This document shows, piece by piece, positions 42,004-49,683 of a DNA stretch of 64,000 nt (position 1 is the first letter of the stretch; each line of letters opens with the position of its first letter). The stretch is from Capillimicrobium parvum. Its GTDB lineage: Bacteria; Actinomycetota; Thermoleophilia; Solirubrobacterales; Solirubrobacteraceae. A model generated the notes under the pieces. The model was not told the origin of the DNA, ran no database searches, and saw nothing but the letters and a program-made list of their open reading frames with translations. Position numbers and translations under genes: made by a program. The DNA lies in assembly GCF_021172045.1 (NCBI RefSeq), contig NZ_CP087164.1:5394001-5458000 (forward strand), read 5' to 3'.

Positions 42004-43083
42004 TCAGGGGGCGCGCTGATACGCCGTGAACGCCGGCTTGCGGACGCCGTCGATCGCGATGAGGCCGGTGGTGAGCGAGCGATCGGTCCCGTCGTCGATC
42101 TCGTCCTGCAGGTTGAACCAGCCGAGCCCCGACACGTAGTCGACGGAGTTGACGAGCTTGTAGGCGGCCGTCACCCACTTCGCCTGCTGCGCACGGCTGA
42201 CCGAGAAGTTGAACGCGCGGTTCGGGCGGTCCGACGACACGGTGAACTCCGACACCCAGATCGGAGGGGTCGCGCGTCCACGGTATGCGCGCTTCAGCTC
42301 GGAGTGCAGCGTGTCGAGGTCGTTGATGTCGCGCAGGCCCTTGACGTAGACGTTGTCCTTGAGGCGCGGGAAGCGCGTCGAGAACGCGTTGTGGCCGTAC
42401 CAGTCCAGGCGCGGGGGCTTGCCGTTGGGCAGCCGCATCCACCTGACGAAGTCGCGCGGCGTCACCAGGCCGGTCGTGAAGGTCATCCCGCCGATGACGA
42501 TGTTCGTGGGGTCGACGAACTTCAGCGCGCCGTAGGCGGCGTCGAGCAGCTTCGCGTAGGACCGCGGGCCCTGCTTCTTGTTGAACGGCATCGGCTGGTA
42601 GCTGCCCTGCCGCGTCGGCTCGCCCCAGATCATCCAGCGGCGCACCGGCGGGTACCGGCGCGAGGCGGCGACGAGGAAGTCGCCGTAGTCGGTCGGGTTG
42701 CTCGGCGTCCAGTCCGGGGTCCGTCCGCCGTTGGCCCACGGCGGCGTGCCGCGGACCATGACCGCGACCTGGATGTTCTCGGCGGTCGCCTGCGCCACCG
42801 CATCGTCCAGCGCGCGCGGCCACCTGTACGCGGGGTCGTCGGGGTTGCCGGGATCCGCCGGGCGCTCGGGTGCCGTCGTCGCCCAGTCGAGCTGGACCTC
42901 GAAGACGTCGACGCCGAGCTCCTTGTAGACCGGGAACGCCGAGGTGCCGTCGCCGAGGGTCGTGGCGCCCCAGATCGCCTTCTCGGCGGGGGCGGCGCGC
43001 CGCTTCGTCGCGGCGGAGGCGGTGGTGCCGACGACGAGCAGCACGGCGAGCAGCGCGGCGGCCAGGGGTGGAATGCGGCGCAT
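42004..43083 (-). CDS. Secreted glycoside hydrolase-like protein (clan A, GH5/GH39-like)
   Basis: A 359-residue product. The signal peptide RRIPPLAAALLAVLLVVGTT then ASA starts at ATG 43083, which has GGAG six bases upstream; GTG 43131 would be a leaderless alternative. The barrel begins AIWGATTLGDGTSAFPVYKE, continues with VMVRGTPPWANGG and WMIWGEPTRQGSYQ (the W-G-E-P segment corresponds to the acid/base W.EPN motif of clan GH-A), LDWYGHNAFSTR and PIWVSEFTVSSD (candidate nucleophile Glu). It is probably an extracellular glycan-cleaving enzyme. It is divergent from 43143, and its -10 box overlaps that gene's start codon. Confidence 0.8.
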   Translation of the reverse strand: MRRIPPLAAALLAVLLVVGTTASAATKRRAAPAEKAIWGATTLGDGTSAFPVYKELGVDVFEVQLDWATTAPERPADPGNPDDPAYRWPRALDDAVAQATAENIQVAVMVRGTPPWANGGRTPDWTPSNPTDYGDFLVAASRRYPPVRRWMIWGEPTRQGSYQPMPFNKKQGPRSYAKLLDAAYGALKFVDPTNIVIGGMTFTTGLVTPRDFVRWMRLPNGKPPRLDWYGHNAFSTRFPRLKDNVYVKGLRDINDLDTLHSELKRAYRGRATPPIWVSEFTVSSDRPNRAFNFSVSRAQQAKWVTAAYKLVNSVDYVSGLGWFNLQDEIDDGTDRSLTTGLIAIDGVRKPAFTAYQRAP

Positions 43084-43137
43084 CGGGGACTCCAACCCGG
43101 CCATGCGTCCAGCGATGCGGTGAACGCGCACGCGGGA

Positions 43138-43143
43138 ACTCTA
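43138..43143 (-). promoter_or_regulatory. -10 box TAGAGT overlapping the divergent start codon
   Basis: On the minus strand it lies six bases from GTG 43131 and 54 bases from ATG 43083. Its first base pairs with the A of the divergent gene's ATG at 43143, so the two genes are likely mutually exclusive in initiation. Confidence 0.5.
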
Positions 43144-43703
43144 TGCTTCGCCGCCTGAAGCGCCTCGCCGTCATCCTCGTCACCGCCTGTGCGGTCGCTC
43201 TGGCCGGTCCCGTGGCCGCCGCCCCCGCGCAGGACGACTGCGGCGGCGCGGCCTACTGCCTGCCGCCGCCCCCGGCGAGCAAGGCCGCCAAGAAGCGCGG
43301 CGCGAAGAAGTCCAAGAGCTCGCTGGACGTCAACGTGACGCTGGCCGGCCAGGTCGGCGCGGCGCTCGTCTACGCGCCCCGCGGCGGGGTCGTCACGCCG
43401 CGGCCGGGCCGGCGCAAGCGCGTCAGCGTGCCGGCCGTCTCGGTCTACTGCCCGTCGGCCTGCACGGTCTCCGGATCGCTGTCGCTGAAGGTCGGCGGAC
43501 GCACGCTGCGCCAGCCGGGACTGAGCGCCTCGCTGAAGGCGGGCGCCGCCGCCTCGGGGCGGCTGTCGCTGTCGCGGGCGGCGCTGCGTCGCATCGTGAA
43601 GGCGCGCGGGGCGACGCTCACGGTCACCGTGAAGGTCACGGACCTCTACGGCGGCCACGAGCAGTCGATCGCCGTGGCCGTGCACCCCGCGCCGCTGACC
43701 TGA
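43143..43703 (+). CDS. Secreted beta-rich hypothetical protein
   Basis: A 186-residue product. The basic start LRRLKRLAVILVTACAVALA and cleavage near GPVAAAPA form a clear signal peptide. The mature part begins with a short CGGAAYCLPPPP loop, then a Lys/Ala linker, then about 125 residues of alternating hydrophobic/polar strands (VNVTLAGQVGAALVYAPRGG; ATLTVTVKVTDLYGGHEQS), suggesting an immunoglobulin-like or beta-sandwich fold. Two more cysteines (YCPSACTVSG) may form a disulfide. No family is recognised. It faces the hydrolase gene from a tightly overlapping promoter region. Confidence 0.7.
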   Translation: MLRRLKRLAVILVTACAVALAGPVAAAPAQDDCGGAAYCLPPPPASKAAKKRGAKKSKSSLDVNVTLAGQVGAALVYAPRGGVVTPRPGRRKRVSVPAVSVYCPSACTVSGSLSLKVGGRTLRQPGLSASLKAGAAASGRLSLSRAALRRIVKARGATLTVTVKVTDLYGGHEQSIAVAVHPAPLT

Positions 43704-43750
43704 CCGGCTTCCCGGCCCGATTGCGGGCGGACTGAGCGAGCAGCCTGCCA

Positions 43751-43771
43751 GACGCCCGCTCCCCGGGCGTC
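43751..43771. terminator. Hairpin terminator candidate
   Basis: GACGCCCG (43751-43758) pairs with CGGGCGTC (43764-43771) across a five-base loop. It lies in the 127-base gap between convergent genes ending at 43703 and 43831. No U tract follows, as usual in such GC-rich genomes. Confidence 0.4.
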
Positions 43772-43830
43772 GCGGAGCGGGGCGCAGAACATCGTCCTGC
43801 GCGTGCGCCTGCGCCCGCAGTGACCGCTCC

Positions 43831-44586
43831 TCAGCGGGAGGGGCGCGGCGACCTGACGGAGGGCTGCGGCTCGGGGATCAGCGTGGCGCGCAGACGCTCG
43901 AACTCGTCCTGCGCCTGCGCGTAGTCCTCGGGCCGCCCGACGTCGAGCCAGAAGCACTGCTGGTGGTGCGCGCGGACGACCTCGCCGCGCTCGATGAGCC
44001 GCAGGATCAGCTCGGGGAAGTCGAGCCGGACGCCCGGGTCCAGGAAGCCGAGGACCCGGGGCGAGAAGCAGTACACGCCCATGGACGCGTCGAAGTCGGT
44101 CGTCGGCTTCTCGACGTAGTCGCTGAGCCGGCTCGGGTCGTTCTCGTCGAGCAGGATGACGCCGAGCGAGATCTGGATCGTGCGGGCGTGGGCGGCGATG
44201 GTGACGGTCGCGTCGCCGGCCGCGAGGTGCTCGCGCATGAGCGCCGCGTAGCTCATGTCGGTCAGCACGTCGCCGTTCATCACGAGGAAGTCCTCGCCGT
44301 CGAGCCCGTCGATGAGGCTGAGCGAGCCCACGGTGCCCAGCGGCTGCTCCTCGCGGAAGTAGTCGATCTCCACGCCGTGCCGGGAGCCGTCGCCGAAGAA
44401 CGCCTCGATCAGCTCGGCGAGGTGGCCGGTCGCGATCGTGACGCGGTCGAAGCCGTCGCGCTGCAACTGGCGGATGACGATGTCGAGCACGGGCCGGTCG
44501 CCCACGGGCATGAGCGGCTTGGGCAGGACGGTCGTGTAGGGCAGCAGCCGGGTCCCGAGACCCCCTGCCAGGACGATGGCTCGCAT
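43831..44586 (-). CDS. Sugar-nucleotide nucleotidyltransferase
   Basis: A 251-residue product with the NTP-transferase signature AIVLAGGLGTRLLPYTTVLP (residues 3-22), Lys 23 (LPKPLMPVGDRPVLDIVI), the DFLVMNGDVLTDMSY metal-site Asp, YVEKPTTDFDASMGVYCFSP and FWLDVGRPEDYAQAQDEF. These mark a nucleoside-diphosphate-sugar pyrophosphorylase (RfbA/RmlA/GlmU-N type), which activates a sugar-1-phosphate with NTP in the cytoplasm. It is the last gene of a three-gene minus-strand operon with a DegT aminotransferase and an epimerase, together making an amino- or deoxysugar donor. The size lacks an acyltransferase tail. Confidence 0.9.
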   Translation of the reverse strand: MRAIVLAGGLGTRLLPYTTVLPKPLMPVGDRPVLDIVIRQLQRDGFDRVTIATGHLAELIEAFFGDGSRHGVEIDYFREEQPLGTVGSLSLIDGLDGEDFLVMNGDVLTDMSYAALMREHLAAGDATVTIAAHARTIQISLGVILLDENDPSRLSDYVEKPTTDFDASMGVYCFSPRVLGFLDPGVRLDFPELILRLIERGEVVRAHHQQCFWLDVGRPEDYAQAQDEFERLRATLIPEPQPSVRSPRPSR

Positions 44587-44597
44587 GTGCGGCGGCG

Positions 44598-44603
44598 AGT
44601 CTA
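44598..44603 (-). promoter_or_regulatory. -10 box TAGACT overlapping a stop codon
   Basis: On the minus strand its first three bases are the TAG stop of the aminotransferase gene; it ends 11 bases before ATG 44586. It is a possible internal promoter for the nucleotidyltransferase. Confidence 0.4.
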
Positions 44604-45767
44604 CGCGGTGACCGGCCGCTTGAGCGCATCGGCCAGGGCGCCCACCACCCGCTCCTGCTGCTCGGCGGTGAGGTGGCCGTAGAGCGGGATGGTCACCTCG
44701 CGCGCGGCGGCGTCCTCGGTGCGCGGCAGCGACGTGGCGCCCTGCCGCTGCACGTAGGCGGTGAAGCGGTGCGCGGGGGGATAGAGGATCGACGTCTGCA
44801 CGCCGTGGCGCTCGCGCAGCGTGACGCACAGCGCGTCGCGCCGGTCCGCGTCGTCGAGCATGACCGGCATGACGTAGCACGAGGAATCGTCGATCGCGGC
44901 GTCCTCGTACGGCACGCCGATCCCGTCGACGCCGGCCAACAGGTCGCGGTAGCGGCGGGTGAGCACCCGGCGGCGCGCGACGTCGGCGTCGACCTTGGCC
45001 ATCCGGGCCAGCGCCAGCGCCGCCCGCGGCTCGTCGAGGCGGTAGTTGAAGCCGACGTCGACGACGTCGTAGCTGAGCGCGCGGCCCAGGTGGCGGTCGA
45101 ACGTGCCGGTCGTCATCGCGTGCGAGCGCAGGAGCCGGATGCGCTGCGCCGCGTCGTCGTCGTCGGTGACGACCACCCCGCCCTCGCCGACCGAGAGCAC
45201 CTTGTTCGAGAACAGCGAGAAGCAGCCCGCCAGGCCCCACGTGCCGAGCGCGCGGCCGTGCAGCGTGGCGACGGGCGCGTGCGCGGCGTCCTCGATCAGC
45301 GCGAGGCCGTGCTCGTCGCACAGCGCGCGCAGCCGGTCCACCGGGGCGGGGTAGCCCGCGAAGTGCACGACGGCGACGGCCCGGGTGCGCGGCGTGATGC
45401 GGGTCGCGACGTCGTCGGGATCGAGCGACGGGTCGTGGGCGCCGAGGACGTCGGCGAACACCGGCGCGGCGCCGCAGGCGACGACCGCCGCCGCCGTGGC
45501 GACGAACGTGTAGGAGGGCACGATCACCTCGTCGCCGGGCCCGATCCCGGCGGCGAGGTAGGCGAGGTGCAGCGCCGCCGTGCCGTTGGCCACCGCGATC
45601 GCGTGCCGGCACCCGAGCCGCTGCGCGAACGCCTCCTCGAACGCGGCGGTGCGCGGGCCCATGGTCAGCCAGCCGGAGCGCAGCGCGTCGGCCGCCGCGG
45701 CGATCTCGTCCTCGGCGACGCGCACGTCGCTGAGCGGGATCTCAAACGGTGTTCCGGTAACGGACAT
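44601..45767 (-). CDS. DegT/DnrJ/EryC1/StrS-family PLP aminotransferase
   Basis: The 388-residue product carries AIAVANGTAALHLAYLAAGI (PLP phosphate site), DEVIVPSYTFVATAAAVVAC, ALIEDAAHAPVATLHGRALG and the catalytic lysine in FSLFSNKVLSVGEGG (Lys 189). These are the defining motifs of sugar aminotransferases that convert a keto-sugar nucleotide to an amino sugar. The family also contains dehydratases, in which the Lys is replaced by His; here it is Lys. ATG 45767 overlaps the end of the epimerase gene by 26 bases. Confidence 0.92.
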   Translation of the reverse strand: MSVTGTPFEIPLSDVRVAEDEIAAAADALRSGWLTMGPRTAAFEEAFAQRLGCRHAIAVANGTAALHLAYLAAGIGPGDEVIVPSYTFVATAAAVVACGAAPVFADVLGAHDPSLDPDDVATRITPRTRAVAVVHFAGYPAPVDRLRALCDEHGLALIEDAAHAPVATLHGRALGTWGLAGCFSLFSNKVLSVGEGGVVVTDDDDAAQRIRLLRSHAMTTGTFDRHLGRALSYDVVDVGFNYRLDEPRAALALARMAKVDADVARRRVLTRRYRDLLAGVDGIGVPYEDAAIDDSSCYVMPVMLDDADRRDALCVTLRERHGVQTSILYPPAHRFTAYVQRQGATSLPRTEDAAAREVTIPLYGHLTAEQQERVVGALADALKRPVTA

Positions 45768-46728
45768 CGAAGGGGTCGGGGAAGCGGCCCTCGGCGAGGG
45801 CCTCGGCGACCTCCGCGATCCCGTCCGGGACGCGATGCTCGGGCACGAAGCCGAGGACGGCGTGGACCTTCTCGAAGGCGACGCGGTAGTCGCGCGGGTC
45901 CTCGTCGCGCTGGACGTAGTGGACGCGCCCCGCCGCCACCTGGCGGGCGATCGCCTCGACGAGGTGGCGCTTGGTGTAGTTCTCGTCGGAGCGGCCGACG
46001 TTGAAGACCTCGCCGGCCGCGACGTCGTCGGGGGCCCCGAGGACCGTGCGCACGGCACGCCCGGCGTCGGCGACGTGCAGGTACGGCCGCCAGAACTGCT
46101 CGCCGAAGATCTCGAGGTCGCGGTCGAGCCAGAGGTCGCGGGTGAACTCGTTGACGGTGAGGTCGAAGCGCATGCGGGGCGCCACGCCGTAGATCGTGGC
46201 GAAGCGCAGGCACGTCGCGGGCGGAACCGGACCGCCGCCGCGGTCGCCGCCCAGCAGCCGGCGCTCGATCGCCACCTTCTGCTCGGCGTACAGGGATACG
46301 GGCCGCAGCTCGGCGTCCTCGTCGACCGGCACCTCGGGGTCGGCCATGCGGCCGTAGTTCGAGCACGTGGAGGCGAAGACGAAGCGGCGAACGCCGGCGC
46401 GGGCGGCCTCGTCGATCACCGCGTTCGCCGCGTCGAGGTTCACGGCGCCCGAGAGCGCCGGGTCGGCCGCGCAGGCGTGGTCGCCGACGATCGCCGCGAG
46501 GTGCACCACCGCGCCGGCGCCCTCGAGCGCGCGGGCGCGGGCCGCGGGATCGCGCACGTCGCCGACCTGGACCTCGACCCCCTGGGCGGCCAGCTGCTGC
46601 GCGACGTCCTGCTGGCCGTGCAGGAGCGAGTCGAGCACGCGCACGTCGGCCCCGGCGTCGAGCAGCTCGGCGCAGACCATGGCGCCGATGTAGCCGGCGC
46701 CGCCGGTGACGAGGACGCGGTCGGGCAT
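45742..46728 (-). CDS. NAD-dependent sugar-nucleotide epimerase/dehydratase (extended SDR)
   Basis: The 328-residue product has the Rossmann motif VLVTGGAGYIGAMV (residues 5-18), the active-site Ser/Thr in FVFASTCSNYGRMADPEV, the YxxxK pair (Tyr 147, Lys 151) in SLYAEQKVAIE, and FWRPYLHVADAGRAVRTVL as in GalE/RfbB-like enzymes. It would make or epimerise a keto-sugar nucleotide that the downstream aminotransferase uses. Its -10 box lies eight bases before ATG 46728. It begins the operon epimerase - aminotransferase - nucleotidyltransferase. Confidence 0.9.
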   Translation of the reverse strand: MPDRVLVTGGAGYIGAMVCAELLDAGADVRVLDSLLHGQQDVAQQLAAQGVEVQVGDVRDPAARARALEGAGAVVHLAAIVGDHACAADPALSGAVNLDAANAVIDEAARAGVRRFVFASTCSNYGRMADPEVPVDEDAELRPVSLYAEQKVAIERRLLGGDRGGGPVPPATCLRFATIYGVAPRMRFDLTVNEFTRDLWLDRDLEIFGEQFWRPYLHVADAGRAVRTVLGAPDDVAAGEVFNVGRSDENYTKRHLVEAIARQVAAGRVHYVQRDEDPRDYRVAFEKVHAVLGFVPEHRVPDGIAEVAEALAEGRFPDPFDVRYRNTV

Positions 46729-46736
46729 TGCGCTGC

Positions 46737-46742
46737 ACCGTA
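46737..46742 (-). promoter_or_regulatory. -10 box TACGGT (leaderless)
   Basis: Ends eight bases before ATG 46728 on the minus strand, directly downstream of the terminator-like hairpin of the preceding gene. Confidence 0.55.
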
Positions 46743-46764
46743 CCGCCCGCCCGCCCGGCATCGA

Positions 46765-46803
46765 TTGTCGGGTTCGTCCGGCTGAGCCCGACGAACCTGA
46801 CAA
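46765..46803 (-). terminator. 17-bp stem hairpin terminator candidate
   Basis: Arms 46765-46781 and 46787-46803 are inverted copies of each other with two mismatches (TTGTCGGGTTCGTCCGG; CCCGACGAACCTGACAA), around a five-base loop. It lies 11 bases after the stop of the minus-strand GT4 gene and before the epimerase promoter, the expected place for a terminator. It could also be an operator. Confidence 0.55.
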
Positions 46804-46814
46804 CGGGCGTGCGG

Positions 46815-47924
46815 TCAGGCGGCGTAGGCCTCGGCCAGCGCGGCGGCGACCCGCTCGGGCGCCGCCAGCTCGGCCACCCGGGCCAGCCCGTGCCCCGCCG
46901 CGGCGGCGGGATCCGGCAGGGCGAGCGCGGCGGCCAGAGCGTCGGGGTCGCCCGGGGCGACGAGCCGCGCGTCGTCGGCGACGAGCTCCGTCAGCGCGCC
47001 GATGCGCGACGCGATCACCGGCAGCCCCGCGGCCATCGCCTCCGCGGCGGCCAGCCCGAACGTCTCGGCCGACCGCGACGGCACGAGCGCGACCGAGGCG
47101 GCGGCGCGGGCGGCGGCCAGCCCATCCGGATCGAGCCGGCCGGCGAAGCGCACGCCGGCGCCGGCGGCGCGGGCCTCGAGCTGCGGACGCAGCGGGCCGT
47201 CGCCGGCGATCACGAGCGGGCGCCCGGCGCGGCGGCAGGCGTCGATCGCCACGTCCGCGCCCTTCTCGACCGCGAGACGGCCGGCGAACAGCGCCGGGCC
47301 GGCGGGGTCGAAGCACGGCGCCGTGGCGACCGCCGCGACCGGGTGCGCGATGACGCGCACCCGGCCCGGGTCGAGCGGCGCACCGAGGTCGATCAGCCGC
47401 CTGCGCGCGAACGCGCTCGGCACGACGACCACGTCGGCCTGCGCGACCAGCCGCCGCTGCCAGAGCGCCAGCGCCGCGCCGTAGACCGCCGCCTCGGCTC
47501 CCGTGCCCCGGCAGTCGAGCCGGACGCCGGGCCGGGTGTCGCGCCCGTGGCAGCGGGTGCAGTCCACCCCCCGCGTGAAGCAGGTCCCCACCGCGCACAC
47601 GAGCCGGTAGTTGTGCAGATGCAGCACGACGCGCGCGCCCGCCGCGCGCGCCGCCGCGAGCCCGCGCCAGCCGAACGCCGGCAGCACGTTGTGGGCGTGC
47701 ACGACCCGCGCCCCCGTCCGCCGCACGGCGGCGGCGACGTCGCCGGGCGCCAGCCCGCCGCCCAGCAGGCCCGCCGCCGCCCGCGCCCGGCCGAGCGCGG
47801 CGCTGTCGCGCTCGAGCAGCTCGGCGTCCTCGCCCAGCCGCTCGCGTACGAGCGCCAGCAGGTCGGCGACGACGCGCTCCTCGCCGCCGGTCGTGCGGTA
47901 GCGATTGTGCAGGAACAGGATCAC
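46815..47924 (-). CDS. Glycosyltransferase family 4
   Basis: A 369-residue protein from GTG 47924, where the family start ILFLHNRYRTTGGEERVVAD appears; GTG 47945 is an in-frame alternative. The acceptor half has VVHAHNVLPAFGW and a Cys-containing loop (VCAVGTCFTRGVDCTRCHGR) also seen in the 23145 protein. The donor half has FAGRLAVEKGADVAIDACRR, LVIAGDGPL and SRSAETFGLAAAEAMAAGLP. The Cys loop is frequent in GT4 enzymes of actinobacterial and cyanobacterial exopolysaccharide loci and may bind zinc. It is likely a peripheral inner-membrane sugar transferase. It is divergent from the 47978 gene. Confidence 0.87.
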   Translation of the reverse strand: MILFLHNRYRTTGGEERVVADLLALVRERLGEDAELLERDSAALGRARAAAGLLGGGLAPGDVAAAVRRTGARVVHAHNVLPAFGWRGLAAARAAGARVVLHLHNYRLVCAVGTCFTRGVDCTRCHGRDTRPGVRLDCRGTGAEAAVYGAALALWQRRLVAQADVVVVPSAFARRRLIDLGAPLDPGRVRVIAHPVAAVATAPCFDPAGPALFAGRLAVEKGADVAIDACRRAGRPLVIAGDGPLRPQLEARAAGAGVRFAGRLDPDGLAAARAAASVALVPSRSAETFGLAAAEAMAAGLPVIASRIGALTELVADDARLVAPGDPDALAAALALPDPAAAAGHGLARVAELAAPERVAAALAEAYAA

Positions 47925-47933
47925 TGCGCCGCA

Positions 47934-47939
47934 ACGGTA
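47934..47939 (-). promoter_or_regulatory. -10 box TACCGT
   Basis: Ends nine bases before GTG 47924 on the minus strand and supports that start over GTG 47945. Confidence 0.45.
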
Positions 47940-47961
47940 CGGCACGCTCCCGGCGCCCCCG

Positions 47962-47967
47962 TACGCT
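47962..47967 (+). promoter_or_regulatory. -10 box TACGCT
   Basis: Ends ten bases before GTG 47978. It is back-to-back with the GT4 promoter, the two boxes 22 bases apart. Confidence 0.45.
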
Positions 47968-47977
47968 GCGGGCGACC

Positions 47978-49642
47978 GTGGACACGACCGTCTCCATCGC
48001 CATACCGACGCGCAACCGCGCCGGCTACCTGCGCACCGCGCTGCGGTCGATCGTGCCCCAGGCGCGCGCGGCGGGCGCCGACGTCCTCGTGGTCGTCGAC
48101 GGGCCCGACCCGGCCAGCGAGGCCGTCGCCGCCGAGCTGGGCGTGCGCGCGGTCGTCCACGAGGCGCCGCGCGGGCTGAACGCCGCCCGCAACACCGCCA
48201 TCGCGCAGACCGGCGGCGAGCTCCTCGCCTTCGTCGACGACGACGTCGCGGTGCACCCCGGCTGGCTCGCCGCGCTGCGCTCCGCCGCCGCCGCCGAGCC
48301 CGGCGTCGACTGCTTCACCGGCCCGATCGTCGCGCGCATCGAAGACCACGCCTTCCCGATGTGCGGGCGCGAGGGGCCGCCGGTCACCTTCCTCGACCTC
48401 GGCCGCGCCGACGTCGACGCCCCGCACGCGTGGGGGGCGAACATGACGATCCGCCGCGGCGCGTTCGAGCGGGTGGGCCGCTTCGACGAGAGCCGCGAGC
48501 TCTACGGCGACGAGCAGGAATGGCAGGACCGGCTGCGCGCCTCCGCCCGCCCGCGCATCCGCTACGTGGCCGCCGCCCGGCTCGACCACCGGCGCGCGGG
48601 CGACGACGCCCGCCTGCGCAGCCTGATGCGCGCGGCGCGGGCGCGGGGCCGCGCCAGCCGCCGCTTCGACGTCCACCGCGGCACGGCGCCGGGCCTCGCC
48701 GCCGAGCTGCGCGTGCTCGCCGGCTGCGTCGCGCATGGGCCGCGCCACCGGTGCGCCAACGGCCCGGTCATGGCCGCCCACAGCGCCGGCCGGCTCGAGG
48801 CCGCCCTGCGGCCCGCGCCCGACCCGGCCGCGCCGGACTTCCTCGCCGGCGTCTCCGGCACCGTGGGCGGACGCCGCGCGGCGCTGCGCCGCGCCGCGGA
48901 TGCGCTGCTCGACGTCGCCGCCCTGCCGGTCCGCGCCCGCCTGCGCCGGGCCGGTCGCGCGACGCCCCGCCGGCGCGTCCTCGCCCTGGCGATCGTCCGC
49001 GACGAGCACCGCGACCGCTGGGACCGCATCGCGGCGCAGCTGCGCGCGAGCCGCCACGACGTCGAGGTGGCGACCACCGCTCCCGGCGACCGCGGCAAGT
49101 TCGAGAACCTCGACGCGCTGCTCAGCGCCCACCCCGCCGGCGCCCACGACTGGCTGCTCGTCTGCGACGACGACGTCGTCCTGCCCGGCGCCTTCCTCGA
49201 CGACCTGGTCGCCGCCGCCGAGCGCCTGGACCTCCAGCTCGCCCAGCCGGCGCACCGCCTGCACTCCCACGCCGCCTGGAGCGTGACCCGCCGGCGGGGC
49301 GGGTGGGCCGGATCCCTCGCCCGCGAGACGGCGTTCGTCGAGATCGGCCCGGTCACGCTCGTCGCCGCGGCCGCGTTCGGAGACCTGCTGCCGTTCCCGC
49401 CGCTGCGCATGGGCTGGGGGCTCGACGTCCACTGGGCGGCGCTGGCCCGCGAGCGCGGGCTGCGCCTCGGCGTCGTCGACGCCGTGCCGGTCCTGCACGA
49501 CGCCGCGCCCGCCGCGGCCGCGTACTCCCGCCGCGACGCGGAGGCCGAGGCGCGCGCGTTCCTCGCCACGCGCCCGTACCTCCCGCGCGATGAGGCCAAC
49601 CGCACCCTGCGCGTCCACCGAAGGCTCCCTGCAGCGGGGTAG
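47978..49642 (+). CDS. Two-domain GT2-type glycosyltransferase
   Basis: The 554-residue product has an N-terminal GT-A domain: TTVSIAIPTRNRAGYLRTAL, VLVVVDGPD, LLAFVDDDVAVHPGWLAALR (metal site DDD), HAWGANMTIRRGAFERVGRF and the ELYGDEQEWQDRLRAS catalytic-acid region. After a basic linker (PVRARLRRAGRATPRRR, about residues 315-335) a second GT-A-like domain begins RVLALAIVRDEHRDRWDRIA and has the metal-like site DWLLVCDDDVVLPGAFLDD, then GWGLDVHWAALARERGL. It could add two residues or couple transfer and chain-length control. It starts at GTG 47978; its TAG stop forms part of the next -10 box. Confidence 0.84.
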   Translation: MDTTVSIAIPTRNRAGYLRTALRSIVPQARAAGADVLVVVDGPDPASEAVAAELGVRAVVHEAPRGLNAARNTAIAQTGGELLAFVDDDVAVHPGWLAALRSAAAAEPGVDCFTGPIVARIEDHAFPMCGREGPPVTFLDLGRADVDAPHAWGANMTIRRGAFERVGRFDESRELYGDEQEWQDRLRASARPRIRYVAAARLDHRRAGDDARLRSLMRAARARGRASRRFDVHRGTAPGLAAELRVLAGCVAHGPRHRCANGPVMAAHSAGRLEAALRPAPDPAAPDFLAGVSGTVGGRRAALRRAADALLDVAALPVRARLRRAGRATPRRRVLALAIVRDEHRDRWDRIAAQLRASRHDVEVATTAPGDRGKFENLDALLSAHPAGAHDWLLVCDDDVVLPGAFLDDLVAAAERLDLQLAQPAHRLHSHAAWSVTRRRGGWAGSLARETAFVEIGPVTLVAAAAFGDLLPFPPLRMGWGLDVHWAALARERGLRLGVVDAVPVLHDAAPAAAAYSRRDAEAEARAFLATRPYLPRDEANRTLRVHRRLPAAG

Positions 49643-49645
49643 CCT
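49640..49645 (+). promoter_or_regulatory. -10 box TAGCCT overlapping a stop codon
   Basis: Its first three bases are the TAG stop of the GT2 gene. It ends 38 bases before GTG 49684, so it would give a leader of about 30 bases. Confidence 0.4.
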
Positions 49646-49683
49646 GCGCACATCCTGCGCGCTGACGTCCGCATCCCGCCGCC

